A stretch of 64,000 bases of DNA from NCBI RefSeq assembly GCF_002930645.1, contig NZ_PSNW01000017.1:1-64000 (forward strand). The letters are read 5' to 3'. Both the position numbers and the translations under genes were made by a program. Under the pieces are notes generated by a model that was not told the origin of the DNA, searched no databases, and was given only the letters and a program-made list of their open reading frames with translations. Shown here piece by piece: positions 24,160 to 33,203 of this stretch (the first letter of the stretch is position 1; every line of letters starts with the position of its first letter). This DNA comes from Solimonas fluminis (lineage in GTDB: Bacteria; Pseudomonadota; Gammaproteobacteria; Nevskiales; Nevskiaceae).

Positions 24160-25107
24160 CTACACGGTCACTCGCTTGCCGAGCACCGCAATGGCCTCCT
24201 GCAGCTGCGGCAGCCAGGCCGGCCGCTCCACCAGCTCGAAGTCGCCGGCGAACATCAGCTGCGCCGCCATCGCCTCCACGCTGTCCGCGCCGGTGGACAG
24301 GATGCAGCTCGCCGGGCCCTCGTGCTCCAGCATGCCCGCCCAGGGCGGCAGCTTCTTCGACAGCTCCTGCATCGAGCCGCGCAGGCGGATGCGCAGCTGG
24401 TACTCGAAGGGAGAGAACGAGATGGCCTGCTTCACGTACTCCGCCAGGTCCATCGGCGGCGTGCGCGGCGTGAAGCGCGGCCCCGCCTGCAGCGGCCCGC
24501 TCATGCGGTCGCTGCGGAAGGTGCGCCAGTCGCCGCGCTGCAGGTCCCAGGCCACCAGGTACCAGCGCCGCCCGGCGTTGGCCAGGCGCATCGGCTCCAC
24601 GCGGCGCTGCGTCACGCGCCCGCCGCGGTCGCGGTAGCCAAAGCGCAGGCACTGCTGGTCGCGGCAGGCCGCCGCGCTGCGCGTCAGCAGGTCGGCATCC
24701 GCCATCGGCTCGCCGCTGCGCAGCGAGATCGTCACCGCATGCAGCGCGCTGGCGCGCCGCCGCAGCCGCGCCGGCAGCAGCTGGTCCATCTTCGCCAGCA
24801 GCCGCATCGCCGTCTCCTCGATGCCGCCCACGCTGGCCGCCGCCGCGCGCAGCGACACCGCCACGGCCACCGCCTCGTCGTCGTCCAGCAGCATCGGCGG
24901 CAACTCCGCGCCGCCTCCCATCTGGTAGCCGCCGCCCACGCCGGCCGAGGCCTGCACCGGGTAGCCCAGTTCGCGCAGCCGCTCCACGTCGCGCCGCAGC
25001 GTGCGCGGGTCGATCTCCAGGCGCTCGCTCAGTTCGCGCCCGGACCAGTAGCGGCGGCTCTGCAGCAGGGCGATCAGGCGCAGCAGGCGGGAAGACGCAG
25101 TCAACAC
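24160..25107 (-). CDS. WYL-domain transcriptional regulator (YafY type)
   Basis: 315 aa from a GTG start. N-terminal winged helix (RLLRLIALLQSRRYWSGRELSERLEIDPRTLRRDVERLRELG), a Gly-rich hinge (GVGGGYQMGGG), central WYL domain (~140-215, with RRWYLVAWDLQRGDWRTFR) and C-terminal WCX-like part. WYL proteins usually repress neighbouring genes in response to nucleic acid or small ligands. The divergent GST/GFA pair 270 bp away is the natural candidate target. A longer in-frame reading from an ATG upstream is low-complexity basic and less likely. Confidence 0.85.
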   Translation of the reverse strand: MLTASSRLLRLIALLQSRRYWSGRELSERLEIDPRTLRRDVERLRELGYPVQASAGVGGGYQMGGGAELPPMLLDDDEAVAVAVSLRAAAASVGGIEETAMRLLAKMDQLLPARLRRRASALHAVTISLRSGEPMADADLLTRSAAACRDQQCLRFGYRDRGGRVTQRRVEPMRLANAGRRWYLVAWDLQRGDWRTFRSDRMSGPLQAGPRFTPRTPPMDLAEYVKQAISFSPFEYQLRIRLRGSMQELSKKLPPWAGMLEHEGPASCILSTGADSVEAMAAQLMFAGDFELVERPAWLPQLQEAIAVLGKRVTV

Positions 25108-25376
25108 GCGAGGCCCTTGCTGCTCACAGGGCCGCCGACTTCGTCGGCCGAATCGGCGCCGGCTGGTTCGTATCGCGCCCGACTTGCGCTTCGATCGCCC
25201 GATGGTTCCGGCCATCGGGCCCTCTCCAGCCCGCCCAGCACGATCCGCCCTGCGCCATCGCCCGATCCCCCTGCGAGAAAGAAGGGGCCAGCCTATCGAG
25301 GGCCGAATCTGTCCGCAATTGGCATTAGGCTTCCGTCCGTGGTCCAAACACGGCAGTCACGCCAAGGAGGCTTCAC

Positions 25377-26009
25377 ATGAGCAATCGCAAGATCACGTTC
25401 TTCCACGCCACCCAGTCCCGCTCCGGCTCCACCCTCGCGCTCCTGGAAGAGCTGGGCGCCGACTACGAGCTGAAGGTGCTGGACCTGAAGAAGAACGAGC
25501 AGCGCGGCCCGCAGTACCTCGCCGTCAATCCCATGGGCAAGGTCCCCGCCATCGTCCACGACGGCGTCCTGGTCACCGAGCGCGTCGCCATCACCGTCTA
25601 CATGGCCGATCTCTACCCGGAAAAGGGCCTGGCGCCCGCCATCGGCGACCCGCTGCGCGGCCCCTACCTGCGCTGGCTGGCCTTCTACGCCGGCTGCTTC
25701 GAGCCGGCCATCGCGGACCGGATCAACGGCAACACCCCGCCTTCGGCCAGCTCCTCGCCCTATGGCGACTACGACACCGTGATCGATACCCTGGCCGCGC
25801 AGTTGGAGAGAGGCCCCTGGCTGCTGGGCGAGCGCTTCACCGCCGCCGACGTGCTCTGGGGCACCGCGCTGCGCTGGACCATGATGTTCGGCGCCGTTCC
25901 CAGGCTTCCGGTCTTCGAGACCTACGCCGCCCGCGTCTGCGAGCGTCCCGCGCTGAAGCGCGCCGCCGAGTTCGACGCCCGCCTGCTCGCCCAGCAGCAG
26001 GCCGCTTGA
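25377..26009 (+). CDS. Glutathione S-transferase family protein
   Basis: 210 aa. Thioredoxin-like N-domain with KITFFHATQSRSGSTLALLEELGADYEL and the cis-Pro region NPMGKVPAIVHDG, then VTERVAITVYMADLYPEKG (glutathione binding), and an all-helical C-domain with the N-capping box ERFTAADVLWG. A Ser in SRSGS could activate the thiol. Detoxification or glutathione-dependent isomerisation is likely, but the substrate is unknown. SD AAGGAGG precedes the ATG. Divergent from the WYL regulator. Confidence 0.9.
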   Translation: MSNRKITFFHATQSRSGSTLALLEELGADYELKVLDLKKNEQRGPQYLAVNPMGKVPAIVHDGVLVTERVAITVYMADLYPEKGLAPAIGDPLRGPYLRWLAFYAGCFEPAIADRINGNTPPSASSSPYGDYDTVIDTLAAQLERGPWLLGERFTAADVLWGTALRWTMMFGAVPRLPVFETYAARVCERPALKRAAEFDARLLAQQQAA

Positions 26010-26030
26010 ATCATCTCCCAGGCCTTCCCG

Positions 26031-26063
26031 CCGTTCGTGCCGAGCCTGTCGAAGCATGAACGG
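26031..26063. repeat. REP-like palindrome (family A, GAGCCTGTCGAAG)
   Basis: CCGTTCGTGC / GCATGAACGG arms (one mismatch) around a 13-nt loop containing GAGCCTGTCGAA. It lies between GST and GFA genes. Related copies occur at 35135, 42461, 43403, 49979 and, degenerate, inside the gene at 39965-41569. Confidence 0.7.
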
Positions 26064-26085
26064 CCCCCACCGGAACCCACACGCC

Positions 26086-26493
26086 ATGCCCACCACCACC
26101 TACCACGGCTCCTGCCACTGCGGGGCCGTCCGCTACGAGGCCGACATCGACCTTGCCGCCGGCACCAGCAAGTGCAACTGCTCCATCTGCAGCAAGGCCC
26201 GCCACTGGGGCACCTCGGTCAAGCCCGAGGCCTTCCGCCTGCTCTCGGGTGAAGACGCCCTGCGCGACTACCAGTTCAACAGCCGCAGCATGCATCACCT
26301 GTTCTGCGGCAGCTGCGGCATGCGGCCCTTCGGCCGCGGCGACATACCGGAGCTGGGCGGCGCCTTCGTCTCCATCAATCTCGCCTGCCTGGACGATCTC
26401 GATCCGGCCGTGCTGGCGGAATCACCGGTGACCTATTGCAATGGCCGTGACAATGACTGGTGGCACGCACCGAAGGAAGTGCGGCACCTGTAG
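26086..26493 (+). CDS. GFA-family protein (glutathione-dependent formaldehyde-activating-like, CENP-V fold)
   Basis: 135 aa. The zinc-binding cysteines of the family are present: GSCHCGAVRYE (CxC), CNCSICSKA (CxCxxC) and FCGSCGMRPFGRG (CxxC). The length matches the family. It follows the GST in the same direction (76 bp, with a repeat in between), so both may be glutathione-related. The true substrate of most GFA proteins is unknown. Confidence 0.9.
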   Translation: MPTTTYHGSCHCGAVRYEADIDLAAGTSKCNCSICSKARHWGTSVKPEAFRLLSGEDALRDYQFNSRSMHHLFCGSCGMRPFGRGDIPELGGAFVSINLACLDDLDPAVLAESPVTYCNGRDNDWWHAPKEVRHL

Positions 26494-26552
26494 CAGACGG
26501 CCAAGGCGCTCTCGCCTACGGAAGCGCGCCGGGCCAGGGAGGCGGCCCGCCC

Positions 26553-27191
26553 CTACCACTCCGGGATCACCTCCGGGCAGGGCGAGGCCTTCGCGTCCAG
26601 CATCTTCAGGATCTCCGCCGCCTTGCGCGCGTAGCGGTCCGCCGCTTCCTCCGGCCGGTGCGCGCGCTCGAAGGCCACGGCCGCGCAGGCGGTCCAGGCC
26701 TGCGCGTTGACGGGTTCGCTTTGCGAACGGCGCTGGTACTCCTCCGCCAGCGCCGCGTAGCGGCGCTGCTCCTCGTCCTGCGCCACCGGGTTCACCGGCG
26801 GCGGGCCCAGCACCGTCTTCGGCGGCACCGCGAGCGGCGCCGGCTCCGGGCTCGCTTCGGCCGGCGCATCCTCCGGCCCCGGCTCGCGCTTCAGGTAGGT
26901 CGGCGGATCGCTGCTGTCCGGCTTGCTGGCCTTCAGCGTGTACGCGTCCACGACCTCCATGGCATAGCGGATGTTGCGGTTGTTCTCGTTGACGAAGACG
27001 TAGTAGCCCGGACGCTCCTCGCGGTAGACCGAGGTCTTGTAGATCTCGCGCAGCGTCAGCTGCCCCGGCGTGAACTCCGCGTCCACCGCGTAATGGCTGC
27101 CCGCGAGCACATAGCGCCCGTTCACGCCGGAGGCGGCAAGCGCCGCGCCGGAGAAGAACAGGGTGAGCAGGCAGAGAAGGCGGGCGATCAT
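26553..27191 (-). CDS. Secreted hypothetical protein
   Basis: 212 aa. A clear signal peptide MIARLLCLLTLFFSGAALAAS predicts export. The mature part begins with a small beta-rich region (VNGRYVLAGSHYAVDAEFTPGQLTLREIYKTSVYREERPG), then a Pro/Glu-rich linker (EDAPAEASPEPAPLAVPPK) and a helical C-terminus resembling one tetratricopeptide-like repeat (EPVNAQAWTACAAVAFERAHRPEEAADRYARKAAEIL). No named family. Divergent from the large secreted protein at 27346, 154 bp away. Confidence 0.7.
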   Translation of the reverse strand: MIARLLCLLTLFFSGAALAASGVNGRYVLAGSHYAVDAEFTPGQLTLREIYKTSVYREERPGYYVFVNENNRNIRYAMEVVDAYTLKASKPDSSDPPTYLKREPGPEDAPAEASPEPAPLAVPPKTVLGPPPVNPVAQDEEQRRYAALAEEYQRRSQSEPVNAQAWTACAAVAFERAHRPEEAADRYARKAAEILKMLDAKASPCPEVIPEW

Positions 27192-27345
27192 GGCGCGGGC
27201 TCGTGCAGTTCGCCCGGATGCTAGCGCCGGCTGAAGCGTCCGTCAGCTTTGCGCCGCAGGCCAAAAATTCCGATCATTCCGCGGTCCGCGACAGGGAAGG
27301 GGTTCCCGCGCGGAAGATTCGCCCTTCATCCTTTCCGGGGAAGCC

Positions 27346-29739
27346 ATGAGCCTTGTTCCATCCCGCACGCGCCGCGCCGGCGTGTTCGCCGCACTGCTGC
27401 TGTCCGCCGTTGCCGGCGCCCGCGCGCAAGAGCCGGAGGTCCGGACGCCGCCCGCCGCCGAGGCCGCCGCGCCGGTCGACGCCGCCACCTGGGGCGTCTA
27501 CGCCACGCTGGCCGACAGCACCGTCAAGACTGTGGAAGAAGACCGCTATGCCATCTCCGTGCGCTGGAAGGAGCGCGGCAAGTCGATCATCGAGGAATGG
27601 AAGCACCCGCAGACCGGCGTCGTCGCCTCCAGCGCCACCATCGTGCCCGGCGACACTCCCGGCAGCCTGGTCTACACCAACGCCATGGGCTCCTGGTACG
27701 GCGGCGTCGAGCCCGACGGCTCGGTGAAGCTGGCCCGGAAGGGGCTGATGAAGTTCCCCATGCAGGTCGCCATGGTGTCACCCGGCAAGGCCGAGTACCG
27801 CGGCCAGACCCTGGGCATCTCCACCACCACCACCGTGCGCCTCCTCAGCGCCGCAGAAGCCGAGGCGGAGCGCAAGGCCAACATCGTCTGGCCGGCCTTC
27901 CCGGCGATGCCGGACATTGCGTCCATCCCGCAGTTCGCCGCCGCCCGCGCGCTGTACCAGGAGCTCACCGCCGAAGGCTGGGCGCCCGCCGCCTCGCTCG
28001 CCGGCATCCAGGGCGCCGTGCAGCTCGCCGACGGCCGCGGCATCGACGAGATTCCCGGCAAGCTGTTCTGCGAAGACCACGCCGGCCCGGTCGAGGTCAG
28101 CTACATCCACTGGAAGGAAGCCACCCAGTGGCTCGCCGCCTTCCGCGGCAAGGGCGCGGACTGCGCCGCACAGAAGAGCGGCAGCATGCGCGGCATCTAC
28201 AAGATCGCCACGCCCAAGGGCTACGCCATCATGATCGGCAACATCGCCGTCGCACGCCGCAACCTGCGCGTGCGCGCCGCCGGCGAGGCCGTGCGCATCG
28301 AGCCCGACGGTTCCGTGTTCCTCGGCGACGTGCGCGCCGACCTGGGCAACCAGTTCATCGCGCGCGCCGTCTGGCGTCCCAACTACGCCCTGGTCATCAA
28401 CACCTTCGACAAGTCGCTCTACCAGCAGGGCCCCATCCCCGGCCAGTGGAGCTGGCCCGGCATCGGCCACATCCAGGCGCAGATGACCGGCGGCTTCCCC
28501 GTGGCCGACCAGGAGGCCAGCTTCGTCGCGCAGGACGGCAGCTACCGTGTCACCGGCAAGCTCCTCCACGGCGACAAGCCGGCCGGCACGCTGATGCGCC
28601 CCCGTGCCACGGAGTCCTATCTCTATCTCGGCGGCACGCTGCGCATCGAAACCCGCGCGGAAACCGCGCTCGGCCCTGCCGGCAAGTACCTCTGGGCCGG
28701 CATCCTGCAGCCCGGTGCCCTGCCGCCGCTGGCGCAGCCGGAGCCCGGCACGCTCGCCCAGCACGCCGGCCGCTTCGCCGCCTGCCCCTACCAGGCGCCG
28801 GTGCCGCAGGGCTGGCTCGCCTTCTCTCCGGGCTGCGAGAGCCAGCCCACGCGCCTGCAGGCCTGGTCCGTGGACGGCCGCTATCGCATGACCTTCTCGG
28901 AGGGCGAGAAGACCCTGCTGGAGCAGTTCAACCCCATGCTGCCCGGCACCGTCGCGCAGTCCTGGCGCGCCAGCGCCTTCACGCGTGACCGCGTCCCCGC
29001 CGTGGAAGGCCCGGGCGAACTGCTGCGCGGCGGGCACGTCGTCTTCTCCGGCGGATTCTCCGGCCTGTCGCCGGACGGCGAGGGCAGTTGCCGGGACACC
29101 GGCGCCGAATTCGCCGAGCCCTGCAGCTGGGCCGCCGGCGAACGCGTGGACGCGATCTGGCTCGCGCGCCAGGAGCAGGCCAAGCTCGACGGCCGCCGCC
29201 ATGCGGACGCCATGGCCAAGCTCCAGGCGGAAGCCGAAGCCAAGGCCCGCGCCGAGGCCGCCGCCGCGGCCGAGCGCCAGCGCCAGGAACAGCTGCGCGC
29301 CCAGCAGGCCGCCGCGCAGAAGAGCGACAGCGGCTTCCAGTGGGGCAAGCTCGCCGCCATGGGCGTGGGGGCCCTGGCCGCCGGCATCGCCGACGTGGAC
29401 GCCGCCACCCAGCTCGACGTGATGACCCGCATGGTCGCCGACAGCGCCCCCGGCGCCCAGGGCATGAGCAACCTGCAGGGCATGAGCGCCAGCCGCGCGC
29501 CGGGCGCCAGCGGCGGCGCCGGCACCGCCTCCGCCAAGCCCGCGCTGCAGCAGTACCAGATGAGCGGCAGCTGCCCCAGCGGCACCGCCATCAACATCTC
29601 CATTCCCTACCGCACCCAGGGCTGCCTCGCCGCCAAGAAGGAATTCACCCGCATCTACGCCTGCAACGAGGTGGACGACTTCGCCCGCGCCCACCAACAG
29701 TGCAGCAGCGCCTGCGGCCATCCCAACTGCGACGAGTAG
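27346..29739 (+). CDS. Large secreted protein of unknown function with coiled-coil region
   Basis: 797 aa. Signal peptide up to about residue 27 (FAALLLSAVAGARAQ). Residues ~40-610 contain repeated beta-rich modules with Gly-Asp turns (for example EPDGSVFLGDVRADLGNQF and DGSYRVTGKLLHGDKPAGTL), somewhat like MORN-type scaffolds but not a certain match. Residues ~620-665 are an Ala/Glu/Gln/Arg-rich coiled coil, followed by a hydrophobic/Gly stretch and a Cys-rich C-terminal ~60 residues (six Cys). SD GGGGAAG precedes the ATG. No function is assigned. Confidence 0.75.
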   Translation: MSLVPSRTRRAGVFAALLLSAVAGARAQEPEVRTPPAAEAAAPVDAATWGVYATLADSTVKTVEEDRYAISVRWKERGKSIIEEWKHPQTGVVASSATIVPGDTPGSLVYTNAMGSWYGGVEPDGSVKLARKGLMKFPMQVAMVSPGKAEYRGQTLGISTTTTVRLLSAAEAEAERKANIVWPAFPAMPDIASIPQFAAARALYQELTAEGWAPAASLAGIQGAVQLADGRGIDEIPGKLFCEDHAGPVEVSYIHWKEATQWLAAFRGKGADCAAQKSGSMRGIYKIATPKGYAIMIGNIAVARRNLRVRAAGEAVRIEPDGSVFLGDVRADLGNQFIARAVWRPNYALVINTFDKSLYQQGPIPGQWSWPGIGHIQAQMTGGFPVADQEASFVAQDGSYRVTGKLLHGDKPAGTLMRPRATESYLYLGGTLRIETRAETALGPAGKYLWAGILQPGALPPLAQPEPGTLAQHAGRFAACPYQAPVPQGWLAFSPGCESQPTRLQAWSVDGRYRMTFSEGEKTLLEQFNPMLPGTVAQSWRASAFTRDRVPAVEGPGELLRGGHVVFSGGFSGLSPDGEGSCRDTGAEFAEPCSWAAGERVDAIWLARQEQAKLDGRRHADAMAKLQAEAEAKARAEAAAAAERQRQEQLRAQQAAAQKSDSGFQWGKLAAMGVGALAAGIADVDAATQLDVMTRMVADSAPGAQGMSNLQGMSASRAPGASGGAGTASAKPALQQYQMSGSCPSGTAINISIPYRTQGCLAAKKEFTRIYACNEVDDFARAHQQCSSACGHPNCDE

Positions 29740-30089
29740 CGCACGGCGGTACGTGGTTCGCCCGATTCGTCCGGCGGCGAAACTCCCTCGCCCCGCCCGC
29801 GGGGCGAGGGCAGGGAGAGGGGCCGCATCCCCGCGTCGAGCGCCGCTGCGCTTCGCGGGGCAGCCCTGCTCGCAGAGTTCCGTTCACACCGACGCCTGGG
29901 CTCGTCCAAGGGTCGGACAGCGAACGCAACCGGGGCGGTGGCGCAAGGCGCCGTCCCTGGCTTCCTGCCCGCCCAGTCCCTCCCGCACTGCCGCCCCAAT
30001 CAAAAATCAACAACACTGTTGACGATAAATCCCTCGCTGGGGTAGCTTCTGCGCGCTGACAGAACCAGAACGCGGAGGAGCGGGTCGCC
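29740..30089. other. Intergenic region with repeat and SDR-operon promoter
   Basis: Contains a perfect 10-bp-arm palindrome CCCTCGCCCC (29785-29794) / GGGGCGAGGG (29801-29810) followed by CAGGGAGAGGGG (repeat family B style), then low-information GC-rich sequence, and the promoter at 30007-30048. No gene is supported. Confidence 0.5.
30007..30048 (+). promoter_or_regulatory. Promoter with palindrome over the -35 of the SDR/dehydratase operon
   Basis: TCAACA-ACAC-TGTTGA (30007-30022) is a perfect 6-bp-arm palindrome overlapping a TTGACG -35 box (30019-30024). A -10-like TAGCTT follows 18 nt later (30043-30048). The local AT-rich sequence stands out from its surroundings. A TetR- or MarR-type repressor site is plausible, but the regulator is not evident. 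Confidence 0.5.
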
Positions 30090-30833
30090 ATGTCACTTGC
30101 AGGCAAAGTCGCCATCGTCACCGGCGCGGCATCGGGCATCGGCCTGGCCGCCGCCCGCCGCCTGGCCCAGGCCGGCGCCGCCGTCGCCATCTGGGACCTC
30201 AACGAGGCCGGCGCCCAGGCCGCCGCCGCCGACCTGGTGAAGCAGGGCCACCGCGCCATCGCCTCGCGCGTGGACGTGTCCAGGCGCGCCGACGTGGACG
30301 CCGCGACCCAGCTCGCGCGCGAGCAGCTCGGCCCCATCGGCATCCTGGTCAACAACGCCGGCATGTCCGCGTTCACGCCGTTCATGGACATCACCGAGGA
30401 ACTCTGGGACCGCATCATGACGGTCAACCTCAAGAGCGTGCTGCTCTGCACCCAGGCCGTGCTGCCCGACATGCTCGCCGCCAAGTGGGGCCGCATCGTC
30501 AACGTGTCCTCGTCCAGCGCGCAGTCCGGCGCCGCCACCATGGTCCACTACTCCGCCTCCAAGGGCGGCGTCATCGCCTTCACCAAGTCGCTGGCGCAGG
30601 AGCTGGCGCCCACCGGCATCACCGTCAACAACGTCCCGCCCGGCTTCGTCGACACGCCGATGCTGCGCGAAAGCCTCAAGGACAAGGTCGACATGATCGC
30701 CGCCGCCTCGCCGATGAAGCGCGCCGGCAAGCCGGAGGACATGGCCGCCGCCATCGCCTTCCTCGCCTCCGACGAGGCCGGCTACATCACCGGCCACACG
30801 CTCAGCGTCAACGGCGGCCGCTACTCCAACTAA
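30090..30833 (+). CDS. Short-chain dehydrogenase/reductase (classical SDR)
   Basis: 247 aa. Rossmann motif TGAASGIG (residues 11-18), NNAG, catalytic Ser in NVSSSSAQSG, Y-x-x-x-K as YSASKGG, and the C-terminal LASDEAGYITGHTLSVNGG, the hallmarks of FabG-type classical SDRs. It reduces or oxidises a hydroxy/keto group with NAD(P)H. The gene 28 bp downstream encodes a MaoC-like dehydratase, so a 3-hydroxyacyl-thioester beta-oxidation or side-chain catabolic step is likely. Confidence 0.93.
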   Translation: MSLAGKVAIVTGAASGIGLAAARRLAQAGAAVAIWDLNEAGAQAAAADLVKQGHRAIASRVDVSRRADVDAATQLAREQLGPIGILVNNAGMSAFTPFMDITEELWDRIMTVNLKSVLLCTQAVLPDMLAAKWGRIVNVSSSSAQSGAATMVHYSASKGGVIAFTKSLAQELAPTGITVNNVPPGFVDTPMLRESLKDKVDMIAAASPMKRAGKPEDMAAAIAFLASDEAGYITGHTLSVNGGRYSN

Positions 30834-30861
30834 GACACCGGAACGCGCGAGCGCGCAGCCC

Positions 30862-32028
30862 ATGACCGACAAGACCCTCGACTGTTCCGATATCGACCGC
30901 TACCTCGGCAAGCCGATGCAGCCGGGCCGCACGCGCGATCCCGTCGCCCCCAACGACATCCGCCGCTGGGCGCAGGGCATGCATTACCCCAACCGCCTGC
31001 ACTACGACGACGACTTCGCCCTGGAGAGCCGCTACGGCCGCCTCGTCGCGCCGCAGTCCTTCCCCGTGGCCACGGACGACGGCCACGGCGCCGCGCCCTG
31101 CTGCGTCGGCACCATCCCCGACTCCCACCTGATCTTCGGCGGCGACGAGTGGTGGTTCCACGGCCCGCGCATCTTCGCCGGCGACCTCGTCCGCAACGAG
31201 CGCGTGCCGCTGGACTACGTCGTCAAGGAAACCAAGTTCGCCGGCCCCACCTGCTTCCAGCGCGGCGACAACGTCTACTACAACGACCGCGGCGACAAGA
31301 TCGCCACTCAGCGCTCCACCAGCATCCGCTACCGTGCCGACCTGGCCCGCGAGATGGGCTCGCTGCAGGCCACCGACGACCCCGTCTGGACGCGCGAGCA
31401 GATCGAGGAACTGGAGGCCAGGAAGTTCGAATACGTGCAGACCCTGCACGATCTCGGCCACGGCAAGCGTTGGTGGGACGACGTCAGCGTCGGCGACGCC
31501 CTGCCGGTGCGCATCTTCGGCCCGCACAGCATCGCCAGCTTCACCACCGAGTGGCGCGCCTACCTCTTCACCATCTGGGGCAGCATGCACCGCCGCACCG
31601 ACCTGGACCTGGAAGCCCTGGGCTTCACCAAGGACATGGCCGGCCACGAGAACGACCCGGTGATGGAGCGCCAGAATCCGGAACTGACCGACGGCGCCTA
31701 CTACGGCCCCTCGCGCGGCCACCTGTTCCCCGAATGGGCCCGCACCATCGGCATGCCGCGCGCCTACGGCTACGGCGCCTCCATGGGTGCCTGGATCATC
31801 GACTACTTCGCCGGCTGGGCCGGCGAGTGGGGCCGCGTGCTCCACTCCAACGCCGCCTACCGCGGCCCCGCCTTCAGCGGCGACATCACCATCATGACCG
31901 CCAGCATCATCGACAAGCGCCTGGACGAGCAGAACCGTCCCATCGTGCAGGTGGACTGCAAGATGGCCAACCAGCTCGGCACGGTGCTGGCCACCGCCAA
32001 GGCCGAGATCGAGCTGCCGAAGAAGTAG
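30862..32028 (+). CDS. MaoC/FAS1-like acyl dehydratase (double hot-dog)
   Basis: 388 aa. The N-terminal half resembles the FAS1-like dehydratase/MaoC N-terminal domain (DPVAPNDIRRWAQGMHYPNRLHYDD, FAGDLVRNERVPLDYVVKETKFAGP), and the C-terminal half a second hot-dog fold (GYGASMGAWIIDYFAGWAGEWG ... RGPAFSGDITIMTASIIDKR). Such double hot-dog proteins hydrate enoyl-CoA thioesters, often in steroid or bile-acid side-chain or aromatic degradation. It forms a two-gene operon with the SDR. Confidence 0.82.
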   Translation: MTDKTLDCSDIDRYLGKPMQPGRTRDPVAPNDIRRWAQGMHYPNRLHYDDDFALESRYGRLVAPQSFPVATDDGHGAAPCCVGTIPDSHLIFGGDEWWFHGPRIFAGDLVRNERVPLDYVVKETKFAGPTCFQRGDNVYYNDRGDKIATQRSTSIRYRADLAREMGSLQATDDPVWTREQIEELEARKFEYVQTLHDLGHGKRWWDDVSVGDALPVRIFGPHSIASFTTEWRAYLFTIWGSMHRRTDLDLEALGFTKDMAGHENDPVMERQNPELTDGAYYGPSRGHLFPEWARTIGMPRAYGYGASMGAWIIDYFAGWAGEWGRVLHSNAAYRGPAFSGDITIMTASIIDKRLDEQNRPIVQVDCKMANQLGTVLATAKAEIELPKK

Positions 32029-32382
32029 GCGGAGCCTCGGCTGCAAGAAGGGCGGCCTCATGGCTGCCTTTTTGTTGGTTCTCCCCGAGCATCGGGGGCC
32101 ACGCTCCTCTCTCTCCCTCGAGGAGACAGCTTGGGGGTGAGGGACACGAGTGGAGTTCGGCGGCGCCTCGATGTCGTCCCCTGCCGAATCCCAAGGGAAA
32201 CAAGCCTCCACGCGCCCCGTCGGGCATTGCGCCCGCCATTCGGGCCAAATGCCCGCGCCGCCGCGACCCCCGAGGCGTATAGTGGTCCCTTGCGAGCTTG
32301 CGGGAGCTTCCCCTTCGCAACCGGCCGGCGAAAGCTTCGCGGCCGCGCCGCATGAGAGGGCAGGGCCCTCCGAGGTAAACCT
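32029..32382. other. Repeat-rich intergenic region
   Basis: No gene is supported. At 32098-32143 there is a degenerate family B repeat (CTCCTCTCTCTCCCTCGAGGAGACAGCTTGGGGGTGAGGGA). Further on, CTTCGCAACCGGCCGGCGAAAGC (about 32315) can form a hairpin. Conceptual translations here give the SPKLSPRGRE-like peptides typical of such repeats and are not proteins. Confidence 0.5.
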
Positions 32383-32757
32383 GTGACCACGCAGACAGGA
32401 CTGATCGGCGGCGCCGCCGTCTCCCGCTCGGATGAATCGATCAAGCGCGAACTCTCCCTCCATGGAACGCGACACCCCGGATGCAGCCTGCGCCTGGGCA
32501 TCCGCAACGAAGCGGGCATCGTCTACCGCTGGGCGCGCACCTTCGGCATCCAGCATTTCACGGAAGTGCTCATCGCCATGGCTGGGCTGGGTTTCGTCGA
32601 CGAGCTTGCCGACGCGGCGATCCCCTGCGAAGGCTTCGACGCCATCCTGGCGCCGGATGCCAACCGGTTCATCAGCGATCCCGAAATCCAGGGGCGGCAT
32701 TTCCTGCAAGAACAGGCCTGGCGGCCGCAGGGCTGGCCGGCCAGGCTTGCCGCATGA
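32383..32757 (+). CDS. Hypothetical protein (GTG start)
   Basis: 124 aa, no recognised family. The proposed GTG follows a GAGG site by 6-7 nt. Codon third positions are mostly G/C, and its stop overlaps the start of the next gene as ATGA, which supports a real coding sequence and translational coupling. The content is mixed alpha/beta (IVYRWARTFGIQHFTEVLIAMAGLGFVDELADAA); no membrane segment. The start is uncertain because the region upstream is repeat-derived. Confidence 0.5.
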   Translation: MTTQTGLIGGAAVSRSDESIKRELSLHGTRHPGCSLRLGIRNEAGIVYRWARTFGIQHFTEVLIAMAGLGFVDELADAAIPCEGFDAILAPDANRFISDPEIQGRHFLQEQAWRPQGWPARLAA

Positions 32758-33203
32758 GCCCGAGCCCGCCCCCGAGCACCAGCGCCAGCAAAACCAGGAA
32801 CAGCTACATCCCGGACCTGTTCACCATCGCCATGGGCGGCGGCACGATCCGCCGCTTCGGCACCATGGCGATTCTCACGCTGCCCGGCGTCGCCCTGGTT
32901 ACCTCCCGGGACGAGATGCAGCAGCTGCAGCGCTGGGGCCGCGCCCGCAACAGCAGCGGCAACGAGCAGCAGGATCGTGACGAACTGCTCAAGCAGCTGC
33001 ACACCCTGATCGCGCGCGCCGACGGCAGCGCCGCCACGCGCGGCGCCCCGGACGCCCTGTCGCGCCTGGCCCGGCAGATGCAGGACAGCGGCATGGACAT
33101 CGCCGCCTGGCTCATCCCCAAGTCCGTGCGGGACCATCTGCCGCCGCCCCGCGTGCAGGAGTCCCCGCCGCCGCTTCCGGTCGCCCTAGCCGTCGGCGTC
33201 TAG
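32754..33203 (+). CDS. Hypothetical protein, paralogue of the protein encoded at 33930-34502
   Basis: 149 aa. No known family, but its middle part (LTLPGVALVTSRDEMQQLQ, WGRARNSSGN, QDRDELLKQLHTLIARADGSAATRG) aligns well with the minus-strand protein at 33930-34502 (VTMPASAFATTAQEFQQVQ, WARARASLGN, RDREAFVGRFQTVLARSGSGIATRG). The shared core is about 80 residues. Its start overlaps the previous stop (ATGA); its end overlaps the convergent 79-aa gene by 18 bp. Function unknown. Confidence 0.65.
   Translation: MSPSPPPSTSASKTRNSYIPDLFTIAMGGGTIRRFGTMAILTLPGVALVTSRDEMQQLQRWGRARNSSGNEQQDRDELLKQLHTLIARADGSAATRGAPDALSRLARQMQDSGMDIAAWLIPKSVRDHLPPPRVQESPPPLPVALAVGV

Noticed and set aside
30808-32709. 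633-codon minus-strand frame opposite the SDR/dehydratase genes.
   Set aside because: Antisense shadow; it also runs through the palindromic repeat region.
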